From Terriglobales bacterium (GTDB lineage: Bacteria > Acidobacteriota > Terriglobia > Terriglobales > Acidobacteriaceae), in contig DASSIZ010000117.1 in assembly GCA_035691485.1 (NCBI GenBank), positions 62,001 through 126,000 on the forward strand: a DNA stretch of 64,000 nt, in the 5' to 3' direction. The notes beneath the pieces are model-generated. The model saw only the letters and a list, made by a program, of their open reading frames with translations, did no database searches and was not told where the DNA came from. This document shows positions 24,508-34,157 of the stretch, piece by piece; positions within the stretch are counted from its first letter, which is position 1, and the number at the start of each line of letters is the position of its first letter. Position numbers and translations under genes: made by a program.

Positions 24508-26577
24508 ATGCCGGACAAGTTCTACATCACGACCCCGATCTACTACGTGAACGCTCGCCCGCACCTCGGGCATGCCTATACCACCATCGTCTGCGACACC
24601 ATCGCGCGGCGCCAGCGCATGCTCGGCAAAGATACCTACTTCCTGACCGGAACCGACGAGCACGGTGTCAACGTGGAACGCGCCGCCCAAGCGGCCGGAC
24701 GCGAGCCGCAGGACTATGCCGACGAAATCGCGGCTGCCTTCAAGGCCATGGCCGAACGCGTCGGCGCCACCTACGACAAATTCATCCGCACCACCTCGGC
24801 GGAACACAAGCAGGGTGTGCAGGCGCTGTTTCGGGTGCTGCGTGACAACGGCTACATCTACAAAGGAAGCTACACCGGCCAATACTGCATTCATGACAAT
24901 CTCTATGTTGATGCCGCGGGACCCGGCGCACCGTGCCCTACCTGTGGCCGTCCGACCGAGACCATCAGCGAGGAGAACTACTTTTTCAAACTCTCCGCCT
25001 TCGAAGACAAGCTGCTGAAGTACTACCAGCGGCACCCCGACTTCATTCGCCCGGAGACGCGGCGCAACGAGGTGATGTCGTTCGTGCGCGGCGGTCTGCG
25101 CGATCTCTCCATCAGCCGCAGTACTTTCAAATGGGGAATCCCGGTGCCGGACGATCCCGGCCACGTGATCTACGTCTGGCTTGATGCCCTGAGCAACTAC
25201 ATCACCGCCATCGGCTACGGGTCGGACAAGAAGAAGGACCAGCAGCAGTTCGAGAAATACTGGCCCGCCGACGTTCACATGATCGGCAAGGAGATCGTGC
25301 GCTTCCATTGCGTCTATTGGCCGGCGTTCCTGATGGCCGCCAATCTGCCGCTGCCCGCCACCATCATGGCGCACGGCTGGATTCTGTTCGAGCAGGACAA
25401 GATGTCGAAATCGCGCGGTAACATCGTGCGCCCGGAAACCATCATCGACGTGCTCGGCGTGGATGCGCTGCGCTACTTCCTGCTGCGCGAGATCGTCTTC
25501 GGACAGGACGGCTCGTTTTCCTTTGACGCTCTCGTCGGCCGCTTCAATTCCGACCTCGCCAATGATTACGGCAATCTGGCCAGCCGCACCTTGAGCATGA
25601 TCCAGCGTTACTTCCGCGGCGAAGTTCCCTATCCGTCCGGCAAGGCCGCGCTGAGCGACGCCGATCATGCCATCCAGGAGCACGCGACCCGAGCCGTGGC
25701 GGAGTGCTCTCGCCTGTTCGACGGTTACCAGTTCTCCCGCGCCCTGGAATGCGTCTGGGGCGTCATCGGCGCCGTCAACAAGTACATCGGTGAGAATGAA
25801 CCCTGGGCAGTTGCGGAAAAGCAGGATGAGCAGAGCCGCTCGCGCCTGGGCACGATTCTCTACACCGCTGCCGAAGCGCTGCGCGTCGCTACCGCCCTCG
25901 TTTACCCGGTGATTCCCGAGTCCAGTTCGCGCATCTGGAAGCAGCTTGGGCTTGGCGACATCGAAAAATTCCGGCTCGACCGCCTCCAGTGGGGACAACT
26001 GGAGCTCGGCACAAAGCTCGGCAAGGTCGAGCCCGTCTTTCCGCGCGTTGACAAAACCGCGATTGAGAAGATGCACGAACTCGAGCAGCAGGGCCGCGCT
26101 CCCCTGGTGGGTGCCGAAGCGAAAAAACCTCCGGCCGCCGCGGCGCGCCCGCCAGTGGAGATGGCCATGGGGCAGAACGGCGAAACCGCGCGGCCGGCAG
26201 GCACTGGGGCCAAAGCGGGGGCTCCCAAAACACCTCCTACGCCGGCGGAAGGAAAAATTTCGATCGACGATTTCTTGAAGGTGGAGTTGCGCGTCGGCCA
26301 GGTAAAAATCGCTGAGAAAGTCAAAGGCGCGGACCGCCTGTTGCGCCTGGAAGTCGATATTGGCACCGAAGTGCGGCAGCTTGTTGCGGGAATCGCCGAG
26401 GCCTATACCCCGGAGCAACTGATCGGCCGCAAGGTGGTCATTGTCGCCAATCTCGCGCCGCGCAAGCTGAAAGGCCTGGAATCGAATGGCATGATCGTGG
26501 CCGCATCCACGGAGGGCGGCAAACCCGTGCTGGCGGGCTTCCTGGAAGATATCCCAGTCGGCGCGAAGTTGAAATAA
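24508..26577 (+). CDS. metG: Methionine--tRNA ligase with C-terminal tRNA-binding domain
   Basis: 689-aa class I synthetase charging tRNA-Met, including initiator tRNA. Seen: start YITTPIYYVNARPHLGHAYTT, whose HLGH is the HIGH motif; zinc-knuckle cysteines CPTC near residue 150; KMSKSRGN; an anticodon-binding helical domain; a Pro/Ala-rich linker (about 545-590); then a C-terminal EMAP/Trbp111-type OB fold (residues 590-689, KVELRVGQVKIAEKV and KVVIVANLAPRKL). The ATG at 24508 was chosen because the homology starts there; a frame extending upstream to 22918 is argS antisense. No clear Shine-Dalgarno is seen. Confidence 0.96.
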   Translation: MPDKFYITTPIYYVNARPHLGHAYTTIVCDTIARRQRMLGKDTYFLTGTDEHGVNVERAAQAAGREPQDYADEIAAAFKAMAERVGATYDKFIRTTSAEHKQGVQALFRVLRDNGYIYKGSYTGQYCIHDNLYVDAAGPGAPCPTCGRPTETISEENYFFKLSAFEDKLLKYYQRHPDFIRPETRRNEVMSFVRGGLRDLSISRSTFKWGIPVPDDPGHVIYVWLDALSNYITAIGYGSDKKKDQQQFEKYWPADVHMIGKEIVRFHCVYWPAFLMAANLPLPATIMAHGWILFEQDKMSKSRGNIVRPETIIDVLGVDALRYFLLREIVFGQDGSFSFDALVGRFNSDLANDYGNLASRTLSMIQRYFRGEVPYPSGKAALSDADHAIQEHATRAVAECSRLFDGYQFSRALECVWGVIGAVNKYIGENEPWAVAEKQDEQSRSRLGTILYTAAEALRVATALVYPVIPESSSRIWKQLGLGDIEKFRLDRLQWGQLELGTKLGKVEPVFPRVDKTAIEKMHELEQQGRAPLVGAEAKKPPAAAARPPVEMAMGQNGETARPAGTGAKAGAPKTPPTPAEGKISIDDFLKVELRVGQVKIAEKVKGADRLLRLEVDIGTEVRQLVAGIAEAYTPEQLIGRKVVIVANLAPRKLKGLESNGMIVAASTEGGKPVLAGFLEDIPVGAKLK

Positions 26578-26601
26578 CCAGCCACAGATCGCACTGATCA
26601 A

Positions 26602-26654
26602 CACGGATTTAACGTTTCTTGTTTCTGACATGTGTTCATGCGTGTAAATCCGTG
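26602..26654. repeat. Inverted repeat between metG and tatD
   Basis: CACGGATTTA (26602-26611) and TAAATCCGTG (26645-26654) are perfect 10-base reverse complements separated by 33 bases. A run of T follows at 26658-26665. The surrounding phrase (CACAGATCGCACTGATCAACACGGATTT) is a type of low-complexity intergenic repeat seen in many genomes. It might also act as a weak terminator for metG. Confidence 0.55.
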
Positions 26655-26668
26655 GCGTTGTTTTTCCT

Positions 26669-27478
26669 ATGTTGATAGATAGCCATTGCCACCTCGAAGG
26701 CCCCAAGTTCGCTCCAGACCGCGAGCAGGTGCTGGCCCGCGCGCGAGAAGCCGGTGTCCAGGCGCTGGTCGCGATCGGTAACGGCAGCGGCCCCGACGAC
26801 GTCGCCTGCGGCATCCGGCTTGCCGAGCAGTACGGTCCAAGCCAAGGCTTGAACATTTATGCCACGATCGGCGTGCATCCCCATGAAGCAGCGCTAGCCG
26901 AAGAACGTCATTTTGCCGAGATGGAGAAACTGGCTCACGATCCGCGGGTGATTGCCTGGGGAGAAATCGGCTTGGATTATTTTTATGATCACTCCAAGCG
27001 CGACGTGCAGCAGAAGGTCTTCATTCGTCAGATGGAGTTGGCGCGCGCGGCCGGCTTGCCCATCGTGGTTCACAATCGGCCTTCCGACAACAACGACAAT
27101 GCCTGGCAGGACCTATTCCGCTTGTTGCGCGAGCACTGGAAATCGGCGGGACTCGGCGGCATCCTGCACTGCTTCACCGGAAGCGTTGAGCACGCAAGAC
27201 TGGGCATGGACCTGGGTTTCATGATTTCCTTCGCCGGAAACGTGAGCTATCCCAAAGCTGTTTCCATTCGCGAGACTGCGACCCGGATTCCGCTCGACCG
27301 AATGCTGATCGAAACCGATTCGCCCTACCTCGCGCCTGTGCCGCATCGCGGCAAACGCAACGAGCCTGCCTTTGTCGCCGAAACCGCGCGCCACATCGGG
27401 GAATTGCGTGGAATTTCGGCGGAAGAAGTTGGCGTGGCGACGACCGAGAATTTTCACCGCTTCTTCAAGTCGGTCTAA
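26669..27478 (+). CDS. tatD: TatD-family metal-dependent DNase
   Basis: 269-aa TIM-barrel metallo-hydrolase of the TatD/YcfH family (exonuclease / DNA repair, also D-aminoacyl-tRNA-type activities proposed). Seen: metal ligands in DSHCHLEG near the start, IGVHPHEA, WGEIGLDYFYD, VVHNRPS, HCFTGS and ETDSPYLAP, all in order. The metG-tatD order is the common one in bacteria, and the 90-base gap with an inverted repeat may still allow co-transcription. Confidence 0.95.
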   Translation: MLIDSHCHLEGPKFAPDREQVLARAREAGVQALVAIGNGSGPDDVACGIRLAEQYGPSQGLNIYATIGVHPHEAALAEERHFAEMEKLAHDPRVIAWGEIGLDYFYDHSKRDVQQKVFIRQMELARAAGLPIVVHNRPSDNNDNAWQDLFRLLREHWKSAGLGGILHCFTGSVEHARLGMDLGFMISFAGNVSYPKAVSIRETATRIPLDRMLIETDSPYLAPVPHRGKRNEPAFVAETARHIGELRGISAEEVGVATTENFHRFFKSV

Positions 27479-27540
27479 CCACGAAGGGCACAAAGGTGCA
27501 GGAAGGCAAGAAAAGAACTGTCACTCTCATTAACGCAGAT

Positions 27541-28293
27541 TTAAAGCTTTTTTCCGCGGTAAAGCCCTGCAATCCCAAACGTGTACGGCGTCCACGTGAC
27601 TTCGCTGAACCCCGCCGCCCGCATCTGCCCGAGCATTTCGCTGGGCGAAGGAAACCGCTCCACCGACGACGGCAAGTAGGCGTAGGGGCCCTTCACGCCC
27701 GAAATCAGCGTTCCCACCGCGGGCAGCACGCGCTTGAAGTAAACGCGGTACACGCTCCCGATCATCCCCGAGGGCTCTCCAAAATCAAGGATCCCAGTTT
27801 CCCCGCCGGGCCGCAACACGCGGAAGATTTCGCGCAGGCCGGCGTCGTAATCGGCGAGATTGCGGAAGCCGAATGCCGAGGTGACAAGGTCGAAGCTGCT
27901 GTCCGGCACGGGCAGGCGAAGCCCGTCCGCTTCCAGCCAGCGCAGCGAAGTCCCGCGCGATTTCCGCGCCGCCCGCACCAGCATGGCATGAGAGAAATCA
28001 GCGCCTACGATTTGGACTTTCCGCCGCGATGCGCGGAGCAGGGCAAAGGCCATGTCTCCGGTCCCGCAGCACAGGTCCAGCGCCCGCGCCTCCGGCCGCT
28101 GCAGGATATGGCGAAAGGTGCGCGCGGCGCGGCGCCACCAGAGGCGGTCGATGTTGAACGAAAGCAGGTGGTTCAGCAGGTCGTAGCGGGGCGCGATAGA
28201 GGTGAACATTTCGCGCACTGCGGTGGCGGCCTGCTGCCGGTCTTTTGCGCCGGCAGGCGACGCGCCTGTCACCGGCTTCGTGGAATCCGCCAT
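27541..28293 (-). CDS. ubiE: Demethylmenaquinone methyltransferase (UbiE/MenG)
   Basis: 250-aa SAM-dependent methyltransferase for the C-methylation step of menaquinone (or ubiquinone) synthesis. Seen: MFTSIAPRYDLLNHLLSFNIDRLWWRR, the UbiE signature block; SAM motif ALDLCCGTGDMA; and the second signature RVLRPGG followed by LDFGEPSG. Given the MqnD-like gene at 55258, a menaquinone role is the likelier one. Converges on tatD. Confidence 0.94.
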   Translation of the reverse strand: MADSTKPVTGASPAGAKDRQQAATAVREMFTSIAPRYDLLNHLLSFNIDRLWWRRAARTFRHILQRPEARALDLCCGTGDMAFALLRASRRKVQIVGADFSHAMLVRAARKSRGTSLRWLEADGLRLPVPDSSFDLVTSAFGFRNLADYDAGLREIFRVLRPGGETGILDFGEPSGMIGSVYRVYFKRVLPAVGTLISGVKGPYAYLPSSVERFPSPSEMLGQMRAAGFSEVTWTPYTFGIAGLYRGKKL

Positions 28294-28408
28294 GTGCAGT
28301 AGTTAACCACAGAGGACAAGGAGGACGGCAAAATTGCGGCTGGCCTGAGGTGGCTTTTCTGTTCTTTGGCTGGCGCAGAAATCCGGGCCATATTCCGGCG
28401 CTCTGATT

Positions 28409-29101
28409 CTATGCTCGCGCGCTGTGCACCTGGCTGGGCAGTTTCTGCTCGGCCCACTTCTGCACGATCTGAGCCATCTCAGCAGTCGTCATTCCCTTGT
28501 TCTTTTGCCACAGGATGTACTTGGCATAGTTCTGCTCGAATTCCTGGACTGCCTCCGACACGCCGACGCGCTTCATCTCTCCGGCGTGACGCCCGCTCAT
28601 GAGCATCTTTACCAGGACTGGGGCCGGCGCCTTGGGGGCGCGAATAGTCTGCACGAAGGGCGGAAGCTGGATGCCGGTCGCAGGCAGAGTGGTCAACGAG
28701 TGGCTGCTGCCGTCCTGGTAGCGCGTCACCAGTTCGATCCAGATGCCGGCCCTGGGATGCTCGTAGATATGCGCGGTAACGTAATCGTCCGGCTTGGCCA
28801 GAACGACCACCTTCACCCCGGGCATCTTGTCCACGTTAAACGTGCCGACGTAGTCGAACCCGGACGCCAGCAGCGGGTTCTTCAACTCGTCAATGCCTGC
28901 CGCATTGCTGAACTTGGGAAATTCGTCGCGCGCCAGGTTGACGAAGTCAGGCTGCGACTCGATCGCCTTCTTTCCGACATGGTTGAGCGCGCCTTGGGAG
29001 GCGCTGCGCACCAGGAACATGGCAACGATGCGTTTGCCGAACAGTGTCCAGATCACGAGCAGCGCGGCCAGGAACAGCAGCTTGATCAAAGCGGGGGACA
29101 T
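28409..29101 (-). CDS. Hypothetical single-pass membrane protein
   Basis: 230 aa. Seen: an N-terminal hydrophobic helix (about residues 5-30, IKLLFLAALLVIWTLF) that is either an anchor or an uncleaved signal, then a soluble domain with alternating beta and alpha elements (YVGTFNVDKMPGVKVVVLAKPDDY; IWIELVTRYQDGSSHSLTT; a helix-rich C-terminal half). I recognise no family. It sits between ubiE and aroB on the same strand with 57 bases to aroB, so an operon with aroB is possible but no functional link is visible. Confidence 0.75.
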   Translation of the reverse strand: MSPALIKLLFLAALLVIWTLFGKRIVAMFLVRSASQGALNHVGKKAIESQPDFVNLARDEFPKFSNAAGIDELKNPLLASGFDYVGTFNVDKMPGVKVVVLAKPDDYVTAHIYEHPRAGIWIELVTRYQDGSSHSLTTLPATGIQLPPFVQTIRAPKAPAPVLVKMLMSGRHAGEMKRVGVSEAVQEFEQNYAKYILWQKNKGMTTAEMAQIVQKWAEQKLPSQVHSARA

Positions 29102-29158
29102 GGCGCCTCCGCAAGAAAAATGCCCGAGGCACCTCGGATGCGCAAGTCACCGCCATGG

Positions 29159-30256
29159 TTACGCCTGTGACAGGTACCGAAGCTCTTCGACCGCCTGCAC
29201 CACGGCACGCTCCGGAACGTCGGGAACGATCTCCACCTTGCCGACTTCGATGGGCAGCACGAAGTGCACGACTCCATTCATTGTTTTCTTATCATGCGCC
29301 AGTCGCCGCGCGATGCGCTTGCCGCGCGGTTCTACTTTGGGCAGAGACGCGTAGGCGAGCACAGACGAAATGATGCGGCGCGCGGTTTCCGAATCTGACA
29401 TTTGCATCGCGGCGGAGATCATGGAAGCGGCCACCATGCCCCAGGCCACGGCTTCCCCATGCAAGAATTGCTTGTAGCCGGTTTCCGCCTCCAGAGCATG
29501 GCCGACGGTGTGCCCGAAGTTCAGGATGCGGCGCAGACCCGACTCGCGCTCGTCGGCGGCCACCACGTCCGCTTTCACCTGCACGCATTCCGCGATCAGC
29601 CATTCCAGCGCCGCCGGGTCGCGCTGCAAGACCCGTTCGCGATTTTGCTCCATGAATTCGAAGATGTCTGGACGTCGTATGATGCCGCACTTCATGGCCT
29701 CGTACAAGCCGGCGCGAAATTCGCGCTCCCCGACTGTTCCCAGCACTCCGGGATCGACGAGCACCGCGCGCGGCTGATGAAATGTTCCCAACAGGTTCTT
29801 GCCCTCGGGAAGGTCGACCCCGGTTTTGCCGCCGATGGAAGCGTCCACCTGGGCCAGGAAGGTGGTGGGAATTTGCACCACGTCGATGCCTCGCATGTAG
29901 ATGGAGGCCACGAAAGCCGCCACGTCACCCACCACGCCGCCGCCCAGCGCGATCACCACCGACTTGCGATCGGCGTCGCGCCGCACCAGCTTGGTGGCCA
30001 GGTCACGCACCGTTTCCAGTGTCTTGGCGCGCTCGCCGTCCGGCATTTCCAGAACGGTGTGCGGCAACCCGGCATTGGCGAGGGATGTGGTCAGAGTGTC
30101 GGCCCACAGCTTCTTGACCGGAGGAACCGTGACCACGACAAACCGCGAGCGATCGGGCAGGAGCGACCGGAGCAGCTCGCCGGCACGCGTCAGCAGCCCG
30201 GATTCAATGGTGACGGTGTACGGATTGGAGGGAAGTTTGACTTCGACTTGCCGCAC
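29159..30256 (-). CDS. aroB: 3-dehydroquinate synthase
   Basis: 365 aa from the GTG at 30256; NAD- and zinc-dependent enzyme that converts DAHP to 3-dehydroquinate in the shikimate pathway. Seen: ALGGGVVGDVAAFVASIYMRG (nucleotide-binding segment), PTTFLAQVDASIGGKTGVD, GLYEAMKCGII and RRILNFGHTVGHALE with the zinc histidines. The GTG was chosen because homology begins at RQVEVKLP. An ATG at 30310 would add 18 residues. Divergent from nadB across a short intergenic region. Confidence 0.95.
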   Translation of the reverse strand: MRQVEVKLPSNPYTVTIESGLLTRAGELLRSLLPDRSRFVVVTVPPVKKLWADTLTTSLANAGLPHTVLEMPDGERAKTLETVRDLATKLVRRDADRKSVVIALGGGVVGDVAAFVASIYMRGIDVVQIPTTFLAQVDASIGGKTGVDLPEGKNLLGTFHQPRAVLVDPGVLGTVGEREFRAGLYEAMKCGIIRRPDIFEFMEQNRERVLQRDPAALEWLIAECVQVKADVVAADERESGLRRILNFGHTVGHALEAETGYKQFLHGEAVAWGMVAASMISAAMQMSDSETARRIISSVLAYASLPKVEPRGKRIARRLAHDKKTMNGVVHFVLPIEVGKVEIVPDVPERAVVQAVEELRYLSQA

Positions 30257-30384
30257 CCTTCCATGATAACGCACGCGCGAGGTTGCTGCGGGCGGGCCGT
30301 AGCAGTCCACTTTTGGACCCGCTCCCGCCCGGCCAGGCGCGTGATGCTGACGTAACTGGGGCGAGGATGTAACATCGTCCGTTC

Positions 30385-31953
30385 ATGAAATCCGTTCCTC
30401 ACGAAACCGATTTCATTGTCGTCGGAGCCGGTATCGCCGGGCTGCGGGCCGCCATCGACCTGGCCCCCGTCGGTCGGGTGCTGGTTTTAGCCAAGCGCGA
30501 ACTGACCGAATCCGCCACGCAATACGCCCAGGGTGGCATTGCCGCCGCGCTCAGCGATGAGGACGAAATCGGCCTCCATCTCCAGGACACGCTCAACGCC
30601 GGCGCCGGGCTGTGCAACGAAGCCGCCGCCCGCGTGCTGGTGGAGGAAGGCCCGGAGCGCATCGAGGAACTCATTGCCTGGGGCACCGAGTTCGACCGTG
30701 CCGGCAGCAAGCTGGTGTTCGCGCGCGAGGGAGCGCACAGCCGCAACCGCATCCTGCACGCGCACGGAGATTCCACCGGACGCGAGATCGGGCGCGCCCT
30801 GTGGCTCAAAACCAAGGCCCTCAAGAATATCTCGCTGTTGGAATTCGAGTTTGCCACCGAGCTCTGCCTGCATGACGGCCGCGTGGCCGGAATCGAGGTC
30901 ATGAACGAAAAGGGCGAGCGCAAGGAAGTGCACGCCTCGGCGGTGCTGCTCGCCACCGGCGGCCTGGGCCAGATCTATCGTGAAACCACGAATCCCGGCG
31001 TGGCGACCGGCGACGGCGTCGCCATGGCCTGGCGCGCGGGGGCGGAGATCAGCGACATGGAATTCGTGCAGTTCCATCCCACGGCGCTTTACGTCAAGGG
31101 CGCTCCCCGTTTCCTGCTCTCCGAGGCGTTGCGCGGCGAAGGCGCCTATCTCCGCAACATGGAACTGGTGCGTTTCATGCCCAAGTATCACGAGCTCGCC
31201 GAACTCGCACCCCGCGACGTGGTGGCGCGCGCCATCGCGCACGAGATCGGGCTCGTCAAGTCGGAGAATGCGGTGGTTTATCTCGACCTCACCCACCTCA
31301 ATCCGAAGAAAATCGAATCGCATTTTCCGCGGATCCACAAAACCTGCCTCGAATATAACGTGGACATCACCACCGACCTCGTGCCGGTGCGTCCTGCCGC
31401 TCACTACGCCATGGGCGGGGTGCGCACGGACCTGGATGGTCGTACAAGCCTGCCCGGACTGTTTGCGGCGGGCGAGGCAGCTTGTACCGGCGTGCACGGC
31501 GCCAACCGGCTGGCAAGCAATTCCCTTCTCGAGGGCCTCGTCTTCGGAGCGCGTGCAGCCAAGATCATGCGCGAGCAATTGCGTCAGCCCAAGCCCCACG
31601 CCGGCTCCCATCACTCCGCGCCGGAGATCGCAAATGAAACGGCTCCGGCTGCCGCCGCCGACATCGTGCAGCAAATCCGGGATCTGATGTGGCGGCAGGT
31701 GGGGATCGTCCGCATCGGCTCTCACCTCAAGCACGCGATCCACGAACTGCACAGGCTGCAAGCCATTTGGCCGCACTCCCGGAATGGCTGCCAGGCCGCC
31801 AACATTCACCAGGTGGCGTTGTTGATCACGCGCTCCGCGCTGGCGCGAGAGGAAAGCCGCGGCGCGCAATATCGCACGGATTATCCTCTACCCAACGATG
31901 CAAAGTTCAAGAAACACTCCGTCGTCAAAGGCGAGCAGATCCGGTTTGAATAG
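30385..31953 (+). CDS. nadB: L-aspartate oxidase
   Basis: 522-aa FAD flavoprotein making iminoaspartate from aspartate for de novo NAD synthesis. Seen: the dinucleotide motif VVGAGIAGLRAAIDL (about residues 12-26), QGGIAAAL, THAHGDSTG-type stretch HAHGDSTGREIGRAL, VQFHPTAL with the catalytic region, and the C-terminal GGVRTDLDGRTSLPGLFAAGEAACTGVHGANRLASNSLLEGLVFG-type block (typical of the succinate dehydrogenase/NadB family). nadA and nadC are not in the window. nadK follows 4.9 kb downstream. Confidence 0.95.
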   Translation: MKSVPHETDFIVVGAGIAGLRAAIDLAPVGRVLVLAKRELTESATQYAQGGIAAALSDEDEIGLHLQDTLNAGAGLCNEAAARVLVEEGPERIEELIAWGTEFDRAGSKLVFAREGAHSRNRILHAHGDSTGREIGRALWLKTKALKNISLLEFEFATELCLHDGRVAGIEVMNEKGERKEVHASAVLLATGGLGQIYRETTNPGVATGDGVAMAWRAGAEISDMEFVQFHPTALYVKGAPRFLLSEALRGEGAYLRNMELVRFMPKYHELAELAPRDVVARAIAHEIGLVKSENAVVYLDLTHLNPKKIESHFPRIHKTCLEYNVDITTDLVPVRPAAHYAMGGVRTDLDGRTSLPGLFAAGEAACTGVHGANRLASNSLLEGLVFGARAAKIMREQLRQPKPHAGSHHSAPEIANETAPAAAADIVQQIRDLMWRQVGIVRIGSHLKHAIHELHRLQAIWPHSRNGCQAANIHQVALLITRSALAREESRGAQYRTDYPLPNDAKFKKHSVVKGEQIRFE

Positions 31954-32011
31954 CCGCTCGCGGTTCGACTTCCGTGACGGCAGAATTTCATTGCGATGCA
32001 ACAGGAAAGTC

Positions 32012-34120
32012 ATGCTCATGCAAGCGTCAAGAAGAATTCTTTGCCTGCTCCTGATTTCTATCGGCGGTTGGGCCCAGCAGCCAGCGCCGGCGGCACAGCA
32101 TCCAGCGCCGAGGCCTGCGGCTCCAGCGCCCGCGAAGTCCATGCCGGTCACCTACGCTCCCGGTCTTGATCCCGCCGCGATGGACAAAACCGCCGACGCC
32201 TGTGTTGATTTCTACGCTTATTCCTGTGGCGGCTGGCAGAAGAAGAACTCGATTCCGGCGGATCAATCATCGTGGAGCGTGACCGCGAAGCTGCAGGAGG
32301 ACAACCGGGAGCTGTTGCGACTGATCCTGGAAAATGCCGCGGCCCCCGATCCGCACCGCGGCCCGATCCAGCAGAAGATTGGCGACTTCTACGCTTCCTG
32401 CATCGATCAGAAGGCGGTGGACGCCGCTGGCGCGAACGCCCTCAAGTCCGATCTCGCCGCCATCGCCGCGCTGCGGGCGAAAAGCGATCTCGCCGACTAT
32501 CTTTCGCACGCACATCCCACCGACATCGGAATTTATTTCGGCCAGGCGCCGTTGTTCAGTTTCGGTTCTACGCAGGACGCGAAAAATTCCGAGGAAGTAA
32601 TCGCGGAAGTCGACCAGGGCGGCCTTGGCCTTCCCGACCGCGATTACTACCTCAAGGAGGATGCCAAGTCGCAAGAGCTGCGGCCTCAGTACGTGGCGCA
32701 CGTGCAAAAAATGCTCGAGCTTGCCGGGGAGGCGGCGCCGGCCGCCGCTTCCGACGCCCAGGCCGTCCTGCGCATCGAGACCGCCCTCGCCAAAGGTTCG
32801 ATGAGCCGCGTTCAACGCCGCGATCCCAACGCCGTTTATCACCGCATGTCGCTGCAGCAACTTCAGGCGCTCAGCCCGACATTCCCATGGGAACGCTATT
32901 TCGGCGCGCTGGGGCTGCAGAAGGTCCAAGCGCTCAATGTGGCTGCGCCGGATTTCATTAAAGCCATGGAGGCGGTGATCATGAGCGAACCGCTGCCGGC
33001 GCTGCAAGCCTACTTGCGTTGGCACCTGGTCCATGCCCAGGCGCGCTGGCTGTCGACGGCGTTTGTCGACGAGGACTTCAACTTCTACAGCCGCACCTTG
33101 ACCGGAGCGCGCGAACTGCAGGCACGTTGGAAACGGTGCGTGCGCTACACCGACCGCGCCCTCGGCGAGGCCCTGGGCCAAGCCTACGTGGAGATCGCCT
33201 TTAGCGCCGAGGCCAGGCAGCGCGCCCGCAGAATGGTCGAGCAGATCGAGCAGGCCATGGCGCGCGATATCCAACAACTCACATGGATGTCGGAAGCCAC
33301 CAAGCAGCAGGCGCTCACCAAGCTTCATGCCGTGGTCAATAAGATCGGCTATCCCGACAAATGGCGCGACTACAGGGCGCTACAAATAGCGCGTGGTGAC
33401 GCCCTCGGCAATGGCGAGCGCTCCAACGCCTTTGAGTTCATGCGCCAGCTCCACAAGATCGGCAAACCCGTGGACCGAACCGAGTGGTACATCACCACGC
33501 CGACGGTCAATGCCTACTACGACACCCAGAACAACAGCATCAATTTTCCCGCCGGCATACTCCAGCCTCCCCTGTTCGATCCTAAGATGGACGACGCTCC
33601 CAATTACGGCGACACCGGTGGCACCATCGGCCACGAACTCACGCACGGCTTCGACGACGAAGGACGGCAGTTCGACGCAGCGGGGAATTTGCGCGACTGG
33701 TGGCAGCCGCAGGACGCTACGGAATTTGAGCGCCGCGCGCAATGTGTGGCCAGCCAGTACGCGCAGTACACCGTCGTGGACGATATCAAGATCAACAGCA
33801 AGCTGACCTTGGGCGAAGATGTCGCCGATATCGGCGGCCTCATCCTCGCCTACATGGCATGGCGCGATCAGACCCGCGGACAAAACCTTCAGCCGGTGGA
33901 CGGCCTGACGCCGGAGCAGCGCTTCTTCATCGGCTACGCCCAGAGTTGGTGCTCCAACCAGCGTCCTGAGGTAGCGCGCATGCGCGCCATCACGGACCCG
34001 CACTCCCCGCCTAAGTACCGCACCAACGGCGTCGTCCGCAACATGCCGGAATTCCAGCAGGCATTCCGATGCCAGACTGGGCAGCCGATGGCGCCTGCGG
34101 ATCGATGCCGGGTGTGGTGA
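32012..34120 (+). CDS. Secreted M13 (neprilysin-like) zinc peptidase
   Basis: 702-aa exported metallopeptidase. Seen: signal peptide (MLMQASRRILCLLLISIGGWAQQ), a Pro/Ala linker, N-terminal M13 domain (CVDFYAYSCGGW, the usual M13 block), then the catalytic HELTH with the glutamate ligand in GEDVADIGG and the terminal CRVW common to M13 enzymes. ATG 32012 has an AGGAAAG site just upstream; a second ATG at 32018 is possible. The domain match is strong; the natural substrate is unknown. Acidobacteria often carry many M13 paralogues. Confidence 0.93.
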   Translation: MLMQASRRILCLLLISIGGWAQQPAPAAQHPAPRPAAPAPAKSMPVTYAPGLDPAAMDKTADACVDFYAYSCGGWQKKNSIPADQSSWSVTAKLQEDNRELLRLILENAAAPDPHRGPIQQKIGDFYASCIDQKAVDAAGANALKSDLAAIAALRAKSDLADYLSHAHPTDIGIYFGQAPLFSFGSTQDAKNSEEVIAEVDQGGLGLPDRDYYLKEDAKSQELRPQYVAHVQKMLELAGEAAPAAASDAQAVLRIETALAKGSMSRVQRRDPNAVYHRMSLQQLQALSPTFPWERYFGALGLQKVQALNVAAPDFIKAMEAVIMSEPLPALQAYLRWHLVHAQARWLSTAFVDEDFNFYSRTLTGARELQARWKRCVRYTDRALGEALGQAYVEIAFSAEARQRARRMVEQIEQAMARDIQQLTWMSEATKQQALTKLHAVVNKIGYPDKWRDYRALQIARGDALGNGERSNAFEFMRQLHKIGKPVDRTEWYITTPTVNAYYDTQNNSINFPAGILQPPLFDPKMDDAPNYGDTGGTIGHELTHGFDDEGRQFDAAGNLRDWWQPQDATEFERRAQCVASQYAQYTVVDDIKINSKLTLGEDVADIGGLILAYMAWRDQTRGQNLQPVDGLTPEQRFFIGYAQSWCSNQRPEVARMRAITDPHSPPKYRTNGVVRNMPEFQQAFRCQTGQPMAPADRCRVW

Positions 34121-34157
34121 GCCACCGCACGTTCCGAGCGGACGCAGTCGTTGCGCT

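Noticed and set aside
24391-26856. 821-codon minus-strand frame opposite metG and tatD
   Set aside because: No recognisable domain; both genes it covers have full catalytic motifs on the plus strand.
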